Below are positions 59,318 through 64,000 of a DNA stretch of 64,000 nt, one piece after another. Position 1 is the first letter of the stretch, and every line of letters starts with the position of its first letter. A model generated the notes under the pieces. That model did not search any database. It had not been told where the DNA came from and saw only the letters and a list, made by a program, of their open reading frames with translations. Location of the stretch: positions 1 to 64,000 of the forward strand of contig JBGANR010000018.1 in the NCBI GenBank assembly GCA_044222225.1, written 5' to 3'. Source of the stretch: JBGANR01 sp044222225 (GTDB lineage: Bacteria; Actinomycetota; Actinomycetes; Mycobacteriales; Mycobacteriaceae). The translations under genes and the position numbers were made by a program.

Positions 59318-60411
59318 GGCGGCGGCTTTCCGTGACCGGAACCTGTCCCCGAGGGGGCCTCGCCGACGATATTCGTCGCGTCGCTCCGCAGAGCGACAGG
59401 TTTCGGACACTGCCCGCTCGCGGTGACCCGCGCTGCGGCCCAATCAGCGTCGTCGGCGTCGATCAAAGCGTTTATAAGCGACGGATCGGGCCGTCGAAAG
59501 TCGCCCCGCACGGTGAGCGTGGCGGCGGCGCCGAGGTGACCGCGGCGCAGGCAGCGCCGCAGCGGCTCGCCGAGCAGCCGACCGTAGAGGAAGCCGGCGG
59601 CGAAGGAATCGCCCGCCCCCACCGGTTCCACGACGTCGACGGCGAGCGCCGGCACCTCGACGACGTCGCCGTCCCGCGGCAGCGCCACCGCGCGCCGCGC
59701 GCCGTCCTTGACGACGAGCAGCTCGGGCCCCGGCAGCAGTCGCCGGAGCCGTCCCGGATCGCTCTCGCCGAAGACCCGCTCGGCCTCGTCCGCACCGACG
59801 AGCACCGTGTCCGCATGGTCCGCCAGCCGCGCCACCACCGAGGTGTCGCCGTCCGGCCACAGCGGCTCGCGCCAGTTGACGTCGAAGCTCAGATGCGGCC
59901 CCGGACGCCCACCGCCGTCGAGCCCGCGCTCCACGAGCAGCGCCTCCATGAGCGCGGCACAGTCCGCCGACAACGCTGGCGTGATCCCCGAGCAGTGCAC
60001 CAGCGCGGTCCCGGCCAGCACGTCCCGCACCGCAGGCTCGCCCAACAGTCCGGGTCCCGCCGCGGCCATCGCCGAGTCGAAACGCCGATATCGGCTCGTC
60101 GTCTTGGGTTCACCCGCGTCGTCGACGCCCTCGACCTTGGCGTACCGGCCCGTCGGACGCGTCGCATCGACGACGAGCGCCCCGACACCGACGCCCCGCC
60201 CGGCCAGGCCGGCACGGATCACCCGGCCCGCGACGTCGTCACCGAGCCGGGCGACGATGTCGACCTCGACGCCGTAGGCCGCGAGCCCGACGGCGACATT
60301 CGCCTCGGCGCCGGCCAGCTGGACCTCGTCGCCGGCGAGCGGCCCGTCGAGCCGATCGCCGGCGACGAGCGCCAACGGCTCGCCGATGCACACCGCTCGA
60401 GGAAGTCCCAC
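59314..60411 (-). CDS. kdgK: PfkB-family sugar kinase, 2-keto-3-deoxygluconate kinase type
   Basis: 365 aa from the GTG at 60411, 6 bp after gaaggggcgg. PfkB signatures are GAEANVAVGLAAYG and VEPVGAGDSFAAGFLYGRLL (catalytic Asp). KDG kinases phosphorylate 2-keto-3-deoxygluconate to KDPG, which the KDPG aldolase gene at 63486 would cleave. The C-terminal 30 or so residues (SGQCPKPVALRSDATNIVGE and onward) are encoded by the palindromic repeat copy B and are probably an added tail. Stop overlaps the IclR start by 4 bp. Confidence 0.88.
   Translation of the reverse strand: MGLPRAVCIGEPLALVAGDRLDGPLAGDEVQLAGAEANVAVGLAAYGVEVDIVARLGDDVAGRVIRAGLAGRGVGVGALVVDATRPTGRYAKVEGVDDAGEPKTTSRYRRFDSAMAAAGPGLLGEPAVRDVLAGTALVHCSGITPALSADCAALMEALLVERGLDGGGRPGPHLSFDVNWREPLWPDGDTSVVARLADHADTVLVGADEAERVFGESDPGRLRRLLPGPELLVVKDGARRAVALPRDGDVVEVPALAVDVVEPVGAGDSFAAGFLYGRLLGEPLRRCLRRGHLGAAATLTVRGDFRRPDPSLINALIDADDADWAAARVTASGQCPKPVALRSDATNIVGEAPSGTGSGHGKPPP
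59336..59406. repeat. 71-bp palindromic repeat, copy B (inside kdgK)
   Basis: CCGGAACCTGTCCC at the left and GAGCGACAGGTTTCGG at the right are near-complementary arms. The length and the inner GGGGCCTCGC and TCGCGTCG words are shared with copy A at 28064. It lies within the last codons of the kinase gene, just upstream of the IclR start. Confidence 0.8.
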
Positions 60412-60507
60412 ATCCGCCCCTTCTCGTCCCGGCACACACGTCACAACTGTTTCAGCGAGGCCATTGCCACGCCACATCGCCGATGCTAGCGTCAGTGAAT
60501 CCGATCG

Positions 60508-60533
60508 CGCAATCCTCGTTGCGTGATATGCAA
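60508..60533. promoter_or_regulatory. Candidate IclR operator in the kdgK/DSD1 divergent region
   Basis: CGCAA-N6-TTGCG (60508-60523) and TTGC-N7-GCAA (60519-60533) share the middle TTGC, giving three alternating half-sites. It is 51 bp before the DSD1-type start and 97 bp before the kinase start, where a regulator could act on both directions. Confidence 0.5.
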
Positions 60534-60583
60534 TGCTGCAGGTAGGCGTGTGTAAATGCGTCATCGTCAAAGGACGTGATCGT

Positions 60584-61858
60584 GTGACTGTATCGCTCGC
60601 AGGCCGTCCGACGGCCCCCCTTTCGGCAACCGACAAGGCGATTCCGCCGGCGGCCGAGGGCCGCACGGCCGAGGACTTCCTCGCCTCCACGCCGCACCTG
60701 TCCGACCTCGCGACGCCGCTGTTCACGCTGACCGAGGAGGCGCTGGCCGGGAACATCGACGCACTGGCCGCCTGGTGCGTCGCCCGCGGCGTCGGGCTCG
60801 CCCCGCACGGCAAGACGACGATGTCGCCGGCGCTGTGGCGGCGGCAGATCGACGCGGGTGCGTGGGGCGTCACCGTGGCCAACTACCCCCAGCTGCGGGT
60901 GGCGATCGCCGCGGGCGTCCGCCGCGTCATGGTGGCCGACGCCGTCACGGATCCCGGCGCTCTGACCTATCTCGCCACCGCCCTCGACGCCGACCCCGGC
61001 CTCGACGTCGTGGTCTGGGCCGACGGCCCCGCCGCGGTCGACGCCACCGCGGCCGGCTACCGGGGCGCCCGGCCGCTCACCGTCCTCGCCGAGCTCGGCG
61101 GGCCGGGCGGCCGGACCGGCGCGCGGACACTCGGCGGCGCCGTCGCCGTGGCCGAGGCCGTCGCGGCCGCACCGACGCTGCGGCTCGGCGGCGTCGCCGG
61201 CTACGAGGGCGCGCTGGCCCACGACACCTCCGACGAGGCGATCGCCGTCGTCGACGGCTACCTCGAGCGGCTCGCCGACCTGCACCGACACCTTGCCGAG
61301 CGCGGCTTATACCCCGAGTCGGGCGAGCTCATCGCCTCGGCCGGCGGCAGCGCCTACTTCGACCGCGTCGCCGCGGTCCTCGGCCCGCTCGCGGACGATC
61401 CCCGCACCGTCGTGCTCATCCGCGCCGGCGCCTACGTCATCCACGACGACGGCTTCTACACCGCCATGACGCCGGCCGCCCGCGGCGGCGACGGGCCGCC
61501 CCTGCGCTCGGCGATGACGGCCTGGGCCCGGGTGCTGTCCCGACCCGAGCCCGGTCTGGCGCTGCTCGAGATCGGCAAGCGGGACGTCTCCTTCGACGAG
61601 GGCCTGCCGATCGTGCTCGGCGCCGCGCAACGCCTCGGCGGCCCACGCCGCCCGCTGGTCGGCGCGACGATCACGGCCGTCAACGACCAGCACGCCTACC
61701 TCACCGTCGCCGCCGACGATCCGCTCGTCCCCGGCGACGTCGTCGCGCTCGGGCTCTCGCACCCCTGCACCGCGCTCGACAAGTGGCGCACGATCCCCGT
61801 GCTCGCCGACTTCTCCGACGACCCCGCCGTCGTCGACCTGCTGACCACCTACTTCTAG
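60584..61858 (+). CDS. DSD1/D-threonine-aldolase-like PLP enzyme
   Basis: 424 aa from the GTG at 60584. Alanine-racemase-like barrel with the PLP Lys in LAPHGKTTMSPALW and a C-terminal beta domain carrying the zinc ligands His/Cys in GLSHPCTALDKWR. Family enzymes are zinc-dependent D-serine dehydratases or D-threonine/hydroxy-amino-acid aldolases. In this locus, next to D-aminoacylase and with RidA across the promoter, breakdown of a D-amino acid with a beta-hydroxyl is likely. First gene of the plus-strand set. Confidence 0.88.
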   Translation: MTVSLAGRPTAPLSATDKAIPPAAEGRTAEDFLASTPHLSDLATPLFTLTEEALAGNIDALAAWCVARGVGLAPHGKTTMSPALWRRQIDAGAWGVTVANYPQLRVAIAAGVRRVMVADAVTDPGALTYLATALDADPGLDVVVWADGPAAVDATAAGYRGARPLTVLAELGGPGGRTGARTLGGAVAVAEAVAAAPTLRLGGVAGYEGALAHDTSDEAIAVVDGYLERLADLHRHLAERGLYPESGELIASAGGSAYFDRVAAVLGPLADDPRTVVLIRAGAYVIHDDGFYTAMTPAARGGDGPPLRSAMTAWARVLSRPEPGLALLEIGKRDVSFDEGLPIVLGAAQRLGGPRRPLVGATITAVNDQHAYLTVAADDPLVPGDVVALGLSHPCTALDKWRTIPVLADFSDDPAVVDLLTTYF

Positions 61859-61881
61859 GCCCACCCCACCACGGAGCTGCC

Positions 61882-63486
61882 ATGACCAGCACTCTCATCA
61901 CCGGCGCCACCGTCGTCGACGGCACCGAGACCCCCGGCTACCGCGCCGACGTCCTCGTCACGGGCGAGACGATCGCGGCGATCGGCGGCGACCTCGGCGC
62001 CCGTGACGCCGACCGCGTCATCGACGCCGACGGACTCGTCCTCGCGCCCGGCTTCATCGACATGCACTCCCACTCCGACCTGCAGATCCTGCTCGAACCC
62101 GAACATCCGTCGCGACTGACGCAGGGCGTCACCACCGAGGTGATCGGCCAGGACGGCCTCTCCTATGCGCCGGTGGACGACGAGACACTGGCCGGCATCC
62201 GCACGAAGATCGCGGGCTGGAACACCGATCCGCCCGATGTCGACTTCCCGTGGCGCTCAGTGGCCGAGTATCTCGACCACCTCGATCGCGGGGTCGCGAC
62301 GAACCTCGCCTATCTGGCGCCGCACGGCACGATCCGGGCGCTCGTGCGCGGCTTCGGCTCCGGCGCGGCGACCCCGGAGGAGATCGAGGGCATGGTCGCC
62401 GTGCTCGACCGGGCGCTCGCCGAGGGGGCCGTCGGGCTGTCGACGGGTCTGACGTACACGCCCGCGATGTACGCCGACCGCGCCGAACTCGTCGCGCTGT
62501 GCCGGGCGACGGGCCGGCGCGGCGGCTACTTCTCGCCGCATCACCGCAGCTACGGCGCCGGGGCGATGGAGGGCTACGCCGAGATGGTGGAGGTGACGAC
62601 CGAAGCCGGGTGCCCGCTGCACCTCTCGCACGCGACGCTCAACTTCGGCCCCAACCGCGGCCGCGCGCCGGAGCTGCTGACGCTGCTCGCCGACGCCGCC
62701 GCCCGCGGCGCCGACATCAGCCTCGACACCTACCCCTACCTGCCCGGCGCGACCACGCTCTCGGCGATCCTGCCCAGCTGGTCGTCCTCCGGCAGCGCCG
62801 ACGAGACGATCGCGCGCCTGCGCGACCCCGGCGATCTCGCCCGCATCCGCGAGCACCTGGAGGTCACCGGCTCGGACGGCTGCCACGGCGTCGTCGCCGA
62901 GTGGGAGACGATCGAGATCAGCAGCGTCTCGCGGCCCGAACTGGCCGGCCACGTCGGCAAGACGATCGCCGAGCTCGCCGCCGAGTCCGGACGCCCGCCG
63001 TTCGACGTCTGCATCGAGCTGCTCGTCGCCGACCGGCTGGCCACCGGCATCCTGCAGCACGTCGGCCACGAGGAGAACGTCCGCGCGATCATGCGGCACC
63101 CCTGGCACACCGGCGGCAGCGACGGCCTGCTCATCGGCGCCAAGCCGCATCCGCGCGGCTGGGGCACCTTCGCCCGGTACCTCGGGCACTACTGCCGTGA
63201 GCTGGGCGTCTTCTCCCTGGAGGAGTGCGTCGGCCATCTCACCGGACGCGCCGCGAAGCGGCTGCGGCTCGTCGACCGCGGCCTCGTCAAAGAGGGCTAC
63301 GGCGCCGATCTCGTGCTCTTCGACCCGCAGACCGTCCTCGACACCGCGACCTTCCCCGAGCCCCGGCGACCCGCCGCGGGCGTCCATCACGTCTTCGTCC
63401 GCGGCACCGCCGCGCTCGACGACGGCCACCTCACCGGCGCACGCGCCGGACGCGCACTGCGCCTGACCTCCGAAGGAGTCCGTTGA
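61882..63486 (+). CDS. N-acyl-D-amino-acid deacylase (D-aminoacylase)
   Basis: 534 aa. Amidohydrolase superfamily: APGFIDMHSHSDLQ holds the first metal His pair, LSTGLTYTPAMYADRAELVA and YFSPHHRSYGAGAMEGY are D-aminoacylase family segments, and GGSDGLLIGAKPHPRGWGTF contains the catalytic Asp. The enzyme releases free D-amino acids from N-acyl derivatives, the likely feed for the DSD1-type enzyme 23 bp upstream. Its stop overlaps the start of the aldolase gene (TGATG). Confidence 0.93.
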   Translation: MTSTLITGATVVDGTETPGYRADVLVTGETIAAIGGDLGARDADRVIDADGLVLAPGFIDMHSHSDLQILLEPEHPSRLTQGVTTEVIGQDGLSYAPVDDETLAGIRTKIAGWNTDPPDVDFPWRSVAEYLDHLDRGVATNLAYLAPHGTIRALVRGFGSGAATPEEIEGMVAVLDRALAEGAVGLSTGLTYTPAMYADRAELVALCRATGRRGGYFSPHHRSYGAGAMEGYAEMVEVTTEAGCPLHLSHATLNFGPNRGRAPELLTLLADAAARGADISLDTYPYLPGATTLSAILPSWSSSGSADETIARLRDPGDLARIREHLEVTGSDGCHGVVAEWETIEISSVSRPELAGHVGKTIAELAAESGRPPFDVCIELLVADRLATGILQHVGHEENVRAIMRHPWHTGGSDGLLIGAKPHPRGWGTFARYLGHYCRELGVFSLEECVGHLTGRAAKRLRLVDRGLVKEGYGADLVLFDPQTVLDTATFPEPRRPAAGVHHVFVRGTAALDDGHLTGARAGRALRLTSEGVR

Positions 63487-64000
63487 TGACCCAGAGCCCG
63501 GGAACGCCGCTCGACGTCCTGCGCGCCGACCGCGCACTCGTCGTCGTCCGCGCTCCCGCGATCTCCGACGCCGCCGCGCTCTGCGACGCGCTCGTCGCCG
63601 GCGGCATCCGAACCGTGGAGCTGACGTTCACGACGCCCGGCCTGCTCGGGCATCTGGAGCGCGCCGCCGCGACCGCCGGGCCGGACGTCGTCCTGGGCGT
63701 CGGCACCGTCCGCACGGCCGCTCAGGCCCGCGACGCCGTCTCGGCCGGCGCCCGCTTCCTCGTGACGCCCGACGTCAACGAGGAGGTCGCCGACGCGGCC
63801 CGGGTCGCCGGCGTCCCCGTCTTCCTCGGTGCGCTGACGCCGACGGAGGTCGCCCGCGCCGTGGCGCTCGGTTCGGCGGCGGTGAAGATCTTCCCGGCCC
63901 GCGCCTTCGGGCCCGGCCACCTGAAGGATCTGCACGGTCCGTTCCCGGATGTCGACCTGCTACCGTCCGGTGGCGTCACCGACGGCAACGCGCGCGATTT
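63486..64000 (+). CDS. KDPG/KHG aldolase, cut by the window edge
   Basis: 171 codons visible from the ATG at 63486, which overlaps the D-aminoacylase stop by one base. DRALVVVRAPAISDAAALCD, then GGIRTVELTFTTPG, then VVLGVGTVRTAAQARDAVSA, the Schiff-base Lys in AVKIFPARAFGP and LLPSGGVTD: the class I 2-keto-3-deoxy-6-phosphogluconate / 4-hydroxy-2-oxoglutarate aldolase. It would split KDPG into pyruvate and glyceraldehyde 3-phosphate. The C-terminus lies outside the window. Confidence 0.93.
   Translation, partial: MTQSPGTPLDVLRADRALVVVRAPAISDAAALCDALVAGGIRTVELTFTTPGLLGHLERAAATAGPDVVLGVGTVRTAAQARDAVSAGARFLVTPDVNEEVADAARVAGVPVFLGALTPTEVARAVALGSAAVKIFPARAFGPGHLKDLHGPFPDVDLLPSGGVTDGNARD

Noticed and set aside
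60219..60437. Alternative minus-strand start (ATG at 60413) giving MWDFLERCAS
   Set aside because: It is in a different frame from the PfkB motifs; the GTG at 60411 reads into the kinase sequence and has the ribosome site.

Overview
The window is GC-rich actinobacterial chromosome, most likely from a mycolic-acid-containing member of the Mycobacteriales close to Gordonia. The evidence is the presence of Lsr2, a 13E12/DUF222 HNH protein, a class Ib ribonucleotide reductase, and gene order. echA17-like / NUDIX / ABC ATPase / serB2 / ctaD / fecB ... nrdF2 ... nrdE-nrdI-nrdH / FMN reductase / TetR follows the Rv3039c-Rv3055 order of Mycobacterium tuberculosis as I remember it, with blocks of other genes inserted. 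The genus is an inference.

Layout. 1-8946 is the conserved left block: enoyl-CoA hydratase (cut by the window edge), NUDIX hydrolase, an ABC ATPase whose 3' end is frameshifted by a 49-bp tandem duplication, GlgX, a PTH2-type peptidyl-tRNA hydrolase, SerB, CtaD and FecB. 8957-13505 holds an acyl-CoA dehydrogenase divergent from an AurF-like diiron oxygenase that sits 4 bp from FprB, a fused ferredoxin/ferredoxin reductase, and then a PPOX flavoprotein. 13506-17951 is a lower-GC island with three same-strand genes: a TPR-CHAT protease, a cysteine-rich probable zinc protein and a three-helix membrane protein. This is the best candidate in the window for an undescribed system, perhaps immunity or regulated cell death.

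17952-33806 returns to the RNR block: nrdF2, then an SPFH protein with a coupled ribbon-helix-helix protein, an MFS exporter, a LysR effector domain without DNA-binding domain, DUF5997, a transmembrane Ser/Thr kinase, a glycerate-pathway cluster (glycerate kinase, aminotransferase, hydroxyacid dehydrogenase), an AlkD-like protein, nrdE-nrdI-nrdH with a NrdR-like box, an FMN reductase and a TetR regulator. 33873-45513 carries envelope and housekeeping genes: a histidine-phosphatase-like lipoprotein, NadE, an SDR, a peptidoglycan amidase, an Rv0909/Rv0910-type toxin-antitoxin pair, Lsr2, HtpG, a secreted HNH nuclease, an OatA-like acyltransferase and a TetR regulator.

46161-49642 is a copper-resistance operon under two perfect TACCCC/GGGGTA palindromes (CopZ, a secreted His-rich protein, CopA). 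49721-57595 has a DHFR-like protein, a membrane-lipase fusion, GlsB, a GH16 hydrolase, an ArsR/SRPBCC divergent pair, Ogt and a 13E12 protein. 57660-64000 ends with a VOC protein and a probable N-acyl-D-amino-acid catabolic locus: RidA, IclR and KDG kinase on one strand, and a DSD1-type enzyme, D-aminoacylase and KDPG aldolase on the other. A 71-bp palindromic repeat occurs three times (28064, 50323, 59336); one copy lies inside the 3' end of the KDG kinase gene. I saw no rRNA, tRNA, CRISPR array, insertion sequence or prophage.
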